Assembly: GCA_032173965.1 (NCBI GenBank)
Contig: CM063287.1
Location: 5,895,859-5,959,858, forward strand
Origin: Sitta carolinensis
Lineage: Eukaryota > Chordata > Aves > Passeriformes > Sittidae
Length of the DNA: 64,000 bases
Direction of reading: 5' to 3'
The notes below the pieces were generated by a model, which saw only the letters and a program-made list of their open reading frames with translations, was not told where the DNA came from and searched no databases. This document shows positions 37,868-50,694 of the stretch, piece by piece. How positions within the stretch are numbered: the first letter of the stretch is position 1; each line of letters starts with the position of its first letter. The translations under genes were made by a program, and so were the position numbers.

Positions 37868-40800
37868 CTGTGAATTTTGTCAAAAAAACACTGGCTCTCC
37901 AGCTCCTTACTTCAGCAATCTGGATTTGGGTACAGCACACTTCTGTAACAGGCAACAAAAATTTCCCCTCAGACATCAAAAGACCAAGTACCAGTTTTAA
38001 ACATCCATAATCAGAAAATAACAAACCTACTGAAGCTGTAGTTTTGATCTTCATAGCAGTAAAGGCTTGAGGAACACATTTTGAAGGAAAAAAATAAGAA
38101 AGAGCATGGAAATGAAAGAGAAATGGAACGTAACACATCAGTTTATCAAAGATTCATGATGCCAGACTAATTTCATAGTTTATTAAATAAATAATTTTCT
38201 AGACAAAAGCAATGTGAGAGACATGATCAGTTTATGAGTGGGCAGGAATACCACACAGATGGGACTGAATGCCCTTGAAGATGCACTCTTGTATTCAATA
38301 ACAAATTGGAAGGTGACATTGTGGGGACATCACTGTTTTTCAAAGCCTACCATGCACTGGGAGTACCTCAGCTAGAAAATACAATAACAAAGGAGAACTA
38401 GAATAGCAGATGTAAGATGAGATAGCTACACGAAACAGGTATAAAATGTGCTTCTAGGACCTGCCATGTAGGCTATTCCCAGCAGAGGAAAAGAAAGCAC
38501 TATTGATATTTGACAAGGCCTTGCTTTTATCTCAGCAACAGTATTATGTCAGTTTGGTCACTTATGTTCTAACAAAACTGATTTAAAGTGGAACAACTAT
38601 AGAAGAGGGCCAACAGGATGACAAGAGGCTGGTACAGATGTAAGCACATGTGTATCAAAGTCTACCTTTAAAGCAAAGATTAGAGAAGGCTGGCTTTTCT
38701 AGTGAAGGCTGACAGTGAGATTGCTGCTTCTTTATACATTAGAAAAATAAACACTGGGGATGGAATGAGAGCTAAAGGTCAATACTGGCACAAATTGGCA
38801 CAAGGACAAATGCACATAAGCTTGTCATGAATACACTCAGACCAGAAATTGAAGATTTATAACGAATACACAAACCAGGAATCAGGGCACTTCCTAACTG
38901 AAGGAGCAAAGTAAAAAAAAAAAAAAAGGTTTAAAACTTTTAAAACTGGAGTTTGACAGGTTTCTGAAGAGGACTATGAATTTTGTTTCCCTAGGAGAAA
39001 GCAACATGAGAACTGACAATTGAACACATCCCTTCCAGTCCTATGCTCTTCTTGATGTCTTTGCCACCGTGATATTTAGAAAACAAAGCCACAAAAAATC
39101 AACTCACTGTTTTTAAGGCACCAAAAATATTGAAAACCTCCAGGCTTTGAAAAGCACTCTAACTGAGGAATGATTTTCTGTAGTGTGAACTGACATGCTT
39201 ATGGAAATGTTCTGGTTTCATACACCTCTAACACACAGTTCTCAAGAAATCATGGAGCAAATTTGTTTAAACAATGATTGATTAACCAATCTAAATATGC
39301 AACACTTAATGAGGATTGCATATCGAAGTCAAGTCCCAGACTTCAGGGCTTTTGCCATCAGAAGGAAAAAAAGCTTTATTAGCTTTCAAAAAGCATATTC
39401 TTCCTATCCACCTCCTTAAATTCAAACAAAGAAGGGACTTTGTTCAAACTTCAAAAAAATCCCAGATCAACCCAAAACTGGATAAGGACCAGACACAGTC
39501 CAAAAGCTTAATGCTTCAGAAAGCAAGGAGTACATAGAACAAAAGCATTAATAGAAACTAGCTTGGAATTCTAAGTACAGAGGATGATATCTAGTGACTG
39601 CTATAATACTGAATCTGCACTGCTATTAAATTTAATCTTCGATATTTTTATTGCAATGTGACCCGCTATGACATCTCCAAAGAAAATTACATTGTATACT
39701 ATTTCAAGAAGTCAAACTTAGGTAGTCATCTGGGCCATAAAATAGCAGATTACGCCAACAGGCTGGCTAAAGCAACTAGGAATAAGACTAGATTTACCAA
39801 ACACATTATTTTTATTAGGAAATGTTCCAAAGCAGACATAATCCCAAAAGACCTTAGCCTCATACCATCCAAAAAGACACAATAGAGAGCAGCAAAAACC
39901 ATGAACTGCAGTATAAGGTACAATTTGTAAATGAGAGGAAAAAAAAAAAAGCAAGGTATGTTGTACTATATCATCCCATAAAGCACAATAAACTAACTAA
40001 ATGTAGAAATAAAAAAGAATAAAAACTTCTACACAATTCATGTATTATCCATTTAAACCTTTGTTATAAGATCTGACATGTTAATAGAATTGCTCCATTG
40101 AATCCCTGAACATCAGTATTTAGTCTGTACTCCTTTTGCTTTCCCTGAAATTGCAAGCTAATATAGGTGTACTAAATCACAGCTAGAGAGCAAAATGTCC
40201 AGAACATGCAGAAGGATAAAACCAGTACCTTTAAGAGCAATATTCCTGAAGAACTCTGGTAGGGTAGCACTACTTGCATTTTATTTTGGATCATAGCCAC
40301 AGAACAGCTAAAGCACGGCTTCTTCTGTAATCATTCTAAAAGGGGGAACTGTTCATAATAGTAACAGGAAAAAAAAAGCAATGAATTTACTTGACAATCT
40401 TAACACTTCACAGCAATTCCTTGTACCATCATGTTTTCTAACAGGTATTCATGCATACACAATATATAGGTCTTTGTAGATCTGGAATGAAGAAGAAATA
40501 AGGGATTTGATAGCTAGAAAGGCAAGTTTTAAATTTTAAATACTGTCAAAGTAGGTTAGAAGTGTGATGTGTGTTTTATCATCTAACCAAGCATTCATGT
40601 CTTTCTATTTTAACCTTTTTCTTCCTAGGCAATATGATCACCTCAGGCAGTTCAAGGTTTAAAGGCTTTAGCCAATGCAAAAAAAAAAAAAAATGTATTT
40701 AAATTAGCCTGGCATTTGATACCTTCTTTTTAAGACTTGAACACTGTCTGTGTGTTTTACAGATGTGGCTTTATTATGCTAGCTGCATCAAATGCAGAAT

Positions 40801-43503
40801 ATTAATCAGACTGTGAAGCTCCACTAATTACGTGCTACATTTAAATAACTTAGATTTTGTAAAGTAGCATGACCACAGATATTGTATGCATAATCTGAGT
40901 TTTGAGTCATTTCCCTTTTCTTGTCTGATTTTATTCTACACAGGAAATGACAGGGTCATTTGGAAATAACTGCAGTGAAAGATCAAAAAGGAAACTTGAT
41001 TGAGAACACTCTAGCCTGTGCTAGAGAAAAAAATTTCCAATGATTTTACAACCCATCACTGTAAGATTTCTCTGGAAAACACACACTGTGGTTTCCCTAA
41101 AAGGATATCCATTACAGCACTGAGTACAGCTTTTATTTGTTGTAGCTGCATCTCTTTTAAAGAAGCAGATCTTCTCCTGAGGCTGTTGGGCTTTTATTCC
41201 ATAGGTAATTCTCTCAGCACACATACTCGCTGAGCAAAAGCCATTTCAGTGGAAGCAAATCAATTCTGTTGAAGCAAGTAATTTCACTGACTCGTCTCAA
41301 AGTGTTCATTTGCAAAAGGAGATAATGCTGTAATTAAGCTCTTGGAACACCGTGGTTCTTATTATTTGGGCAAATCTGGCCATTACAATTTAGAGTGTCC
41401 TGTTCCAAAAGAACAGGTTTTTGTTGCTGGAGCTAAAGAAAACTTTTTAAACATTAGTTGCACTCAGCTTAGAGTCAGGATCACATCCAGCTTTGGGCTG
41501 TGGTGTGTCTGCAGTGGCCTCTTTAATTTTTGGTAAGCCATTGGTCTACATAACACGACAGCAGCCAAACTTTCAGCACAAATTTACTGTCTACTTTCAG
41601 TACATGGATTTCCCAGTCAATCTCCTGTTCCCTGAGCAGATGTACTGCTGAGCAAGTGACCCCAGGGGTGCCACAGCCACACACACACCAAACCATGGCA
41701 GTCCAAAATACTCTGTTCATCCAATGGACTGCAAAATAGAAGTAATGATCTCTTTTATGCATAAGAATTACTAAATAAAACAAAGTTGCAGCAAAAAGAA
41801 GTCTATGCTGAGTTCACCTTTCCTCACTTTTTAACATATAAAGCAAGTGCAAATAATGCCATAAATTTGTACATGCAGCTTCAATATCTTAAACGTTTAC
41901 TTATTGAAGAACAATGCATCATCCTATCAAAATGAACTCTAACAGAATATAAGTATTGATTTTCTTGGGTATTGTAGTTTAGTTGGACAAATTAAAAGCT
42001 CTCTGCCGTGGAGCTCAGAATACAAAACAGATTAAAGTGAAGCGGTACCATAGGTAAGGAAAGGCTGCAAAGGAGTTATAGCTCAGGATTGTCATGCAGG
42101 GTTTTGTGACAGTTGTAGCTGCAGATGGCACTTGTTGCTCAGATGGATCATCACTGAAGCCATTCCCTGGAATCCATTCCTACCATGGCCAGAGGTGCTG
42201 GTACCCTCAGCACAGGTGGTGCTCCCCCAGCAGAGCCTGCCTATGGCAAACCCTGTCCTGTGGCCAGGACAGTGCATGACACCCCCACCCACCCATAAAT
42301 GAGTCTGCAGGAAACACAAAGACATTTCTTCTAAGCTAGTCTGAAACCTTCTAAGATGCACCATTAAAGTTTACACAAGAATTACTTAATCAAAGCCTCA
42401 TTAAAATCGATTCTACCAATTAAGAAGTGCTAACCACCCATTGATCTGATTACCTAATATAAAACCCCCACCCTAACATAGTAATGCTGAAGTTCTGCTC
42501 TACCTTTGTATTGACAGTTTTGTCACCAATTTCATCATAGTTGGAGTTTTAACCCACCTTGTAAATGACAAGAATAATTTCCAAATATTTGCATCCATAT
42601 CAAGCAAAGTCCTTTTTCATAATATGGCTACTTAAAAGCAACAAGGAAATCAATTATCCCACATCACCAGAGTCAAAATACCAGCTGAAAGTGAAAAGGA
42701 ATTTTTCCAGGGCACTAATTTTGACTTCATTGTGTACTGATAAGCTAAAATATAAGTACCATCAAAAATATTACACTACTGTGCCTCTATGGGCAATCAG
42801 TTGGCTCCTAATACAAATTTAAAATGCAAATATTTTTTAATGCATTGTAACATATATCCTCAAAAAGTCAGGATAAAGGACGGTTTATTTGATTAATTGA
42901 ACCAGTCCATTTGATTAAAGGCCACATTCTGCATCAGCACATTTTCTTAGGCATTTTTTCACATATAAGTTGAAACACATGACAAAGCTCATTGTGAAGC
43001 CAACTCACTATTGTTAACTGAATTCTTTCAAAATGCCCAGTTTCTAGCTAGCTTCTTTCTTTATTGTCAGTATAATTAACTCTTTGTGGCTGCAGTAGAA
43101 ACAAAACTCTGTACACGCACATGCCTACATCTCTGTTAGGGCTGTAGTCAGACTAGGCACGGCACGCAACACTTTCTGATTTTGACTGCTAATTTTAAAG
43201 CAGTCAGACTCATGTTGCTAATTCAAATTACATGCATCAACTTACAAATACCTACACAAAAGTGTTCCTGATTTAACACAACTAACGACTTAACCAAGCA
43301 ATCCATTTACACTTTTTTGAAATCCCTAATTAATTTTGAATATGAGGATCAAAACATCTTAACTTGCGCTCTTTAATCAGCCGGTTTACGTTAGTAATGC
43401 AGGGATGTTGACATGAAGCTGCTTTGAGCAATATAAAACATATGCCATGGTGCACTCATTATGTAACTCTGCATAATGAGTTCCATCTATATAAATGACT
43501 CAC
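37868..43503. other. 5.6 kb between exon 5 and exon 6
   Basis: This interval should hold the true CABCOCO1 last exon if CABCOCO1 and the downstream exons are separate genes. Candidates on the minus strand: an acceptor at 41728 followed by a frame beginning PLDEQSILD (wrong phase to follow exon 5 directly), and an acceptor at about 42330 with an open frame to 42092. Neither is secure. A degenerate CR1 copy lies at 38570-39055. Confidence 0.4.
38570..39055 (+). mobile_element. degenerate CR1 LINE 3' fragment
   Basis: The order of phrases matches the CR1 3' region as I know it from birds: a purine-rich segment, a GAAGGCTG-type motif, then an end resembling CCCTTCCAGTCCTATG. Many differences and an A-run insertion indicate an old copy. 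Boundaries are approximate. Confidence 0.45.
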
Positions 43504-43576
43504 CTCGTTACTTATCACAGGTTCTTCTCTATGACCGTGGAAGAGGTATTCATACGCTTTATAGTGTTTAAATAAG
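43504..43576 (-). CDS. CABCOCO1: CABCOCO1 exon 5
   Basis: Acceptor GTTTTCCAG and strong donor GTGAGT bound 73 bases, phase 2 to 0. It encodes LFKHYKAYEYLFHGHREEP plus VISNE, residues 155-178. The LF-HYK-YE-LF pattern is what I associate with the conserved C-terminal part of CABCOCO1. Confidence 0.75.
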
Positions 43577-46500
43577 CTGGAAAACAACATAACATAGACT
43601 AAGACTATCACAGCTGCAAGTTTTTGGAAAGGTAACATTACAAGTTTTGTTAAACTAAGAGTTACCCTCCAGCACAGTAACATTCCAAATTTTAAAAAGA
43701 AACAGTTGGTTAACTTCAGCTTCAATAAGCAGAATATTTAGTTTGCAGGATTTATTATCAGATCGCTGTAGAAAATACAGTGTGATACTTAAAAATACAT
43801 CCACTTAGTCCTTATGAAATTGAACTCTGAGAAGACAAAGTACTACTCTGAAAAAAGCAGTTCCTAAAACATTTATCACCAGGATACTTATGCCCTTATT
43901 ATCAGCAATAGCAGACAAGAAGGAAACAAAGCCAAATCAGCTTTCAGATTCTGGGATGGGCTGCCAGTACAGGGAGAAAGTTTGATCTTGGTACACCAAA
44001 ACAATAAAGAATAGAAGTATTTATTCTCTCAAGGTCACTTTGCAAAATCAGTGTAGTATTTCCTCAAAGAAAAACTAAAGAACTAGATTAACACACAGCA
44101 GTTTTGTGTATTACAATAAAAGTAACTTCAAGTAGACTTCGTCAATGGAGTAAAATATTTATCTTCCTTTAAACATGTATGGCTTTCCATTTCACGTTTT
44201 AAATAGTTTTCTTTGTTTCCTTCTCTAATGATCAATGATATAGCATTTGTTTAACCAAAAATTTTGTTTGCCACAGTCTGTTACAATTTGTTCTTCTCTT
44301 ATAATCATGATACAGAACTCCTGGCTCCTGTCACGTCATTTTAACACATGATGTAAAACAATGCTCTGTGATTTCATTGCTAGACCAGGTTGAAGAATGA
44401 TTCCAATAATTTATCTCTGTCCTGCCTGCTGTAACTGTAAAAGCTACAGCAATATTTGCAGGGAACATCTGCAAATGGTTCCTGTGCTTTCTGGCTAGGG
44501 ACAGTGTTGTGGCGTAGGGTTTTTTTTGTAATGGTTTGCTCCTGTTTCCTCCTACGTTGTTAGCTTAGCCCGAGTTGTAACCTCCTACCCAGTTATCTGT
44601 CAAACCCCAAGACCTGCCTTGTTCCCGAATGTTCTCTGCCTAGATGTCAACCCCTCCTTGTGCCAACACCCTGCTAGAACCTCCCCTCTGGAAATCCCTT
44701 AATCCTCGATGCCCTATTGGTTTGTTTGAACTGTTCCACTTCCCTTGTGACCCCACTTTGGTTTAAGCATTATGAACCCTGCCTTATGCACCTCCCCACT
44801 CCCTTCCTTATTGTTTGAAGATCAGACATCAGCATTTATTTAGAAAAAACAGTGTCATTTTCTTTCTTCTATCAGGCATTATACAAAATGCCCCTTTTTG
44901 TTTCGATCTGTTGTGAACAATTTATTTATATTTTGGTGTTTCTAGCAATTATGCATTAATAACTTTACTTGTGTAAGTAATATTGTTCAGAATAGGCCCT
45001 CTTTATGATGTCATACGAGAATCTGAAGGTGATTAACAATGACGTATTTCCCCAGCTCCACTGCTTCCTGAAAAGAAAATGTCAGGAGCTACGTTGATGT
45101 GTATTTGCCCAAGGAGACAAGATAAAAAGATGGTAACTGTCACCTCCCACCAAACCTGAAGGTATCATCAGAGTTTCTGCACAGTTTGTGCCAATGTGGT
45201 TAAGCATTTGTCCCTGTTTCCATTATAAATCCCGTGGATTTACAGCTCATCTGTAAAAATGTGATCTGAACTACAACATGTCATACTGTCTTGAGTAGAA
45301 AAAAAGCTACTGGCTTATCATTTAAAATTAAACAAGAAAAAATGTATTGAACTAATATAATAACTTGAATTGCAATAAAACTCAACCTATTTCTGAGTTC
45401 ATAAAGTTTAAAGTACACACATTTAGAGCGTACCACTTCCATTCTTAGTTAGAAAAAAAATATTCCAGTGACTGAAATAATGGATTGCATAAACTGGACA
45501 CATATGACACGTTTCAGTGTATGTGTGTTCATCCCTGACGTCACCACACCATGCATTTGTAATAAATTGAGCATTTTGGACATACAACCACACATTCTGC
45601 TGCAAAAGTTTTGCAGCTTGATTGTCTTCCTGCTCAGCTAATACTTTGGTGGAAGTAGGATGGAGCACCTAATCTCTTGGATGAAATTCTTCTGACTGTG
45701 AAGGAATTACTTCATGAACAAGATATCTCTCAATGGATAATTTACACAAGAGCTATAGACATGCTATTTGGAAAGAACATTTGTTCCATATAAATATACA
45801 AAAGACAGACAGGAAGACAGAAGTAAAAGGAGTTGAGACATCTTAAATGCCAAGTTTCCTTTTAGTTTAGGGCTAGTACTTGGCAGGACATTAGTTTGCC
45901 TTGACTACAGAAATTTGAGATTTAGAGAGATGTTCCTATTTCGTATGGGAAGAACCTTAAGTGCTTTATATTTTCCATGAAAAAGAAACAAAAGAAAAGA
46001 ATCAAAGAGCAGGAGACAGAGACATATTTTATAGCCCAATCGTAAGAGAAATTGCCTGAAATGGGTTTAAATTCCCATCTGAATCCAAGTACTCTAAACT
46101 GGAAGGCTAATAGCTACTCTAGTATTTTGCCTTTCTTCAAGAAAAAATACTTTTCTACATTCAGAAAAGACTCTTAAAAACCCTCTTTGCTGTGTTAAAC
46201 TTCTCCTTAAGGAATAGTCAGAAAATTCCCAACAAACCTACGTATTGATCAGTCATGATCTTACTCAATTTATGTGCCCATCTGCCACAAATCCCCCCAG
46301 CCTCCATCACCCAAATTTGGGTCAGAAAATGGGCTGAAGGGCTGCAGCTGCAGTACAGTGGATGAGCACATGCTACAGGAGTAACCTATTAATTTTCCAT
46401 CTCCTTGCCCCTGACATTCATGGAAGGTTAAACTGCTTATGCAGCATTCTGTCCATCATGCACTGCAAACAGGGGTATGGCAGTACAGCCACTGCATTTA

Positions 46501-47325
46501 CTGGAATAATTTTGGACTAATACCATGGCATTCCAGTGAAAAAGGTGTGTTACTATACAGTAAAAACTTTATACTGGGGCAGTACTGTTGCTAGCAGACT
46601 CAGTATTTATCTCAAATAAATAAAGAATTTACTGCTGTTTGCATCTCTTTCTGTGTCTGTTTAAAAGTTGAGACCTGTCACAAAACCTTTTCATGTAGAT
46701 ACTGGACTTTTGCTGATTTTGAAAAGCAACATTTTTATGACTCCTATATGATCAGAACCTTATTTCTGTAAGTACAAAACTTTAAATCACTTCAGTCCAC
46801 TGTAACTGTCAAGACCATACAAATACCTAGAGTAACAGACTCTAGATAAGATCTAAGTAAGATAAATAAGATCTACAATTTTATTCAGATAAAATCTAAA
46901 AGAAGCTTTTAACAGCAAAACAAGAATATTGTCCACACACCACTCTGTTCTCTTTTATCATTCGAAACAAAATCCAAAAGAAATATTTTCTGCATGATCT
47001 TACATTTTGATAAACTTCCAGTCTAGGTTTATTTTCTAGGCTTTGACATATCAGGCCAGATCTTTACTGCTCCTTGCACATTCTCTCTTCTTTTTTAGGA
47101 TTTAAAGTATGGTGTTTGCAGTATGTTGGCATAGTAGGAAGGTAAAATAACAGCAGTAAAATCCAATAGAATAACAGCAAAATACTAGTAATAGTATTAG
47201 TAGTAGTGCAATAATAATAATAAAAAAATGGTTCCTGTTGTTCTTCTTGTTAGTGTTATTTTATCAGTCATTTCCCCACTGTATTAGATTAGTGAAATAA
47301 GAACAGGTTCTGTAGAAAAAAATAC
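43577..47325. other. intron 4
   Basis: Apart from the possible LTR fragment at 44505-44832 I see AT-rich intronic DNA and a few trinucleotide ATA/AAT runs near 47190-47225. No supported exon. Confidence 0.5.
44505..44832 (+). mobile_element. possible LTR fragment
   Basis: A 330-base block beginning TGTTGTGGCG and ending CAGACA is C-rich and clearly unlike its AT-rich surroundings, as LTR or ERV fragments often are in birds. No pol or gag frame and no poly(A) signal were seen. No target duplication is clear, so the call is tentative. Confidence 0.3.
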
Positions 47326-47470
47326 CTGGTAACCAAGTAATCAATAATAGCTTTGGCTTGCTCAATGCTGAATGAATTCAGGCCACTTCTTTCTTCTGAC
47401 TCAGTTTCTCCTATTCCAGCCATTGCTCTTCCAAGTTCTTTTAAATTATCTCCCAAGGTCATATGCTTTC
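47326..47470 (-). CDS. CABCOCO1: CABCOCO1 exon 4
   Basis: Acceptor TACTTTGCAG, 145 bases, phase 1 to 2, donor GTATTT. It encodes residues 107-153: KHMTLGDNLKELGRAMAGIG, an acidic loop (ETESEERSG), then FSIEQAKAIIDYLVT. The KHM-L-DN-KEL and EQAKAIIDYL segments are those I recall as hallmarks of the CABCOCO1 (C10orf107) family. Confidence 0.8.
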
Positions 47471-50400
47471 CTGCAAAGTAATCCCAAAGAACAAAAACCA
47501 TATATAAATATGACAAGGTGGGATGGGGGTTTTTGGCCCATTTTAATTATAAGACTTCTTGAAGTTTTAGTTATGACCCGCCACCTAAAAACTTAAACCC
47601 AACATCAGTCAAATGCTTCTATTGGCATTATTCTCATCAAAGTGTCCATTCAAATTCCACCACAAACCCATCACTCCCCCTCCACAATGGAAGGCTCACA
47701 ATAATGGGTGTTCAGGATACTGCAGCTTCACCTCTTGTGTATGCTGAGAGAACCACTGGCAGAATAATATGCAAATTTGAGAGGCAGAGTATGTTTTTCT
47801 TTAAAACAGCCTACTGCTCATGAATTTTAAAAGATGATTCTTCTGACCATGCCCCTTGCAACATAAGCCATTAACACAGGAACAGATATTAAAAAGGACA
47901 AAGAATATTTTAAAGTGCTCACAGTCGTAACAGTGTAAACATCAATATGCATATTCATAAGACCCTGCATGTATTATCCAACTTGGAGACATTTTTGCAT
48001 CCTTCCAAAACAGATAACTACTCCACATTTTAACTCTGGAAATCAAACCCAAATGCCAAAACAGGTTGGAATTAGAATTTAAATCCTGTCCTGACAAAGA
48101 GGACAATCTGAAATGTATCAGTGCTTGCTGAACCTATAAAAAGAAAGGATTCATCTTTCTGATTTGCACACAGTGTCTGCCATCACTAGAACCGTGTGAA
48201 GTTAAAAAAAAAACACAAAAAACTTCAAATACAATTTTTTTACCCTTTTATGTCTAAAAAAATCTACAGAAAAAATACGGAAATATCCACCAGTGGTAAA
48301 ATAGATTTATTTTCCTTATTGTTTTATGTCTCTACTGATATACTCCTGTTGTTTTTTTTTTTTTTTGTACAGAAAACAAATTAAAATACTTAGAAGACTT
48401 CTGTTCTTTTATAGCTTTGCCCTTTAGTGGTACAGTAATCAACGGCTTGAAAATTTTACCTCACTTTTCAGTAAGAGAGGCAGCACAATATAAATAACCA
48501 TATGGGAAGGGACAAGAAAAAAACACAGAGAATGCAGAGGAAACAGAAGTCATAGGAAATGAGGAAAAGCAACAGAACCAGAAATATCACCCTTTGTAGG
48601 GAACTGAAGGCACATAACAGGATCACCTAGGCCCTGAGTCTGTTGCAAACTCATCTAAATTTTCTCTTTGCTCTGCACACCTGATTTCCAGTCCCAACCT
48701 CCTGTCTCAGGAGGAGTCATGCAGCACTTCTGTGAGGTAAGGAGCACTTTGCCCTCAATGGATAGAAGAGAATTGAGTCATGTAACTCATTTTGACTCCC
48801 CATCAAGCAAGGCCTCCAGTTTTCCTTGCTGCTTTACCAGCCTTAAATGCATTTCCACTACCCTCCTTCTCTAAATCCATTCTTCCTGCTCAGTGCTGTT
48901 CTTGCTATCATGGCCAAGTCAGCTTAATTCTCCAGGCTGACTGGGTCCAGTGCAGGGAAAGGAAAAGAAAGAGTCATTAATACAGAAGACATTAGAACTT
49001 TGCTTTTAGTTGAAATGTTTGGTAATTACAAGAAAATTCATCTCAGCCCTGGGCTGTGAAGAAAATACAAGATGTTTCCTGCAAGCATTTAAAAACTACA
49101 TTTCTTTCTCTAAAAGCCACATATATCTTAGCCAAATCTAAATGAATTTTCACAAAAATTCAAAAACAAATTTCACAAAAATTTTGCAAAAAGCAAATTC
49201 ACAACATTTGCTTGCCAAACCTTTACTTCAAAGCACTGGGGCATTAGACCTGTTAAAAAAAAACAAAAAACAACACACAAAATAGGTTCCTTTTCCCACA
49301 GCCTCTGTCTGCAAGCCCAGTGAATTGGTTCAGTTGCAATTTTATATATAAAAATTCATCAAAAGCAGACAGGGCCAAGGAAAATTTCAGCTTAAAGAGT
49401 TAAAATTTTGGCAAAGCTTAATGCAACTAAGATGACATCCTGAAAAACATCAGTCAGCTTTAGTAACTGGTTGTGCTACCAGCCTGTCATGTACACATGC
49501 ATTACACGGTCTCATAAAACCAATTTCTGATGGGTTTCCATTCTGCTCCATTGTTAGAGTAATATAGTTAGCATATGTTAAGATACTTTCTCATTGGAGA
49601 CAGGAAGGACAACTGAAATTCCAATGATCATAAAGCACGTACGTATTCTGTCAAAATTCCAAGTCAGAAAGGCCCTTGAACTAAATTACAGAGAAAGAGT
49701 ACAATAACTATTATGAGCTTGATTTTAAATATTTGTCTTCTCTTTTGAATGAAACTGCTGAGTCCTTTCACTCTTCCTCTGGGATGGACTTTTCTCAACA
49801 TAATCACCTTCAAAGGGAATGTTAAGCAAGCATTAGAATCTCTGACAAAGAAGGTTTTAGAGGACAGCGCTACCATTTTTTTCTGGCTATTTCATTCCCA
49901 CTAGACCAAGCTTCGTGCTTTGTGGCAAATTTCCCTGTAGCCACAGGAGCTACAAGGAAATTTTAGCTTTCATTGTCATTTTTCATCTTCAGTAGCAATG
50001 CCAGTTTACTTCCCTCACCAGTGCTTACTTAACGTATATTCTGTGCTAGAAGTGCAACATTTGCCATTTAGAAAACTAAGAGTTGACTTCCAAGGATAAA
50101 AAAATGTAATTCACCTGCTATAATGCTACAGGATATCCTGAATATCTCAAACAGCAGAGAAATGTGCCCAAGGCTACAGTGAGTCAGTCACTGAGAAGGC
50201 TGGAATTGGAATTTAGGAGCTCCTTGAACTCACTCTACTGTAATTATTATTTATTTTACCATAGCAAAGAAAAGGTCTCTTCAGGACCTGGCCCATTTGT
50301 ACCACATATTGTACAAAGAAAGAATGAGGAATATTCTACTCAAAAGACTTGAGATCTGCCAGTAAGAATTATTTTCAGGCACAAGGTCTAACATACCAAC

Positions 50401-50524
50401 ATTCAAGAGGAAAATAAATCATTTCACAATTACTTGTAATTAAATATCACTTTATTAAAATGACTGGGAAACATTCTTGCCTTCCACTTCAGATATTTAT
50501 TTTACAATTCTTAATTATACTTAC
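47471..50524. other. intron 3, no gene seen
   Basis: 3 kb of AT-rich intron. Short plus-strand frames near 48.2 and 48.7 kb have no supporting signals. Confidence 0.5.
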
Positions 50525-50694
50525 CGCTGAGGTTCTCCAAGGCAAAATTTAATAGGTCCATGAATCCCAAGAGCTGGATAAGACTGAAGTTCATTTCTTT
50601 AGCCCACCAAAATCCTGCTGTATAATAATCTAGTAAAATGGCTTCTTTTAAAGATGTCTTTAGTTGTGTAAGATTCAGAAATTCTTCCAGCTTC
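50525..50694 (-). CDS. CABCOCO1: CABCOCO1 exon 3
   Basis: Acceptor TTTTTTTAG and canonical donor GTAAGT bound 170 bases, phase 2 to 1. It encodes residues 50-105, including KLEEFLNLTQLKTSLKEA, ILLDYYTAGFWWAKEMNF and a leucine-rich helix (GFMDLLNFALENL). The LLDYY-GFWWAKE block is the most distinctive family signature and the main ground for the name. The coding assignment is very secure; the symbol rests on memory. Confidence 0.85.

Noticed and set aside
41690..41728. Minus-strand acceptor followed by PLDEQSILD, considered as the CABCOCO1 last exon
   Set aside because: It starts in phase 2 whereas exon 5 ends in phase 0, and no linking exon could be supported.
42092..42330. Minus-strand open frame after a strong acceptor (TTTCCTGCAG)
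   Set aside because: The peptide is Gly/His/Cys-rich and unlike CABCOCO1. The frame is phase-compatible with exon 5, so it cannot be fully excluded.
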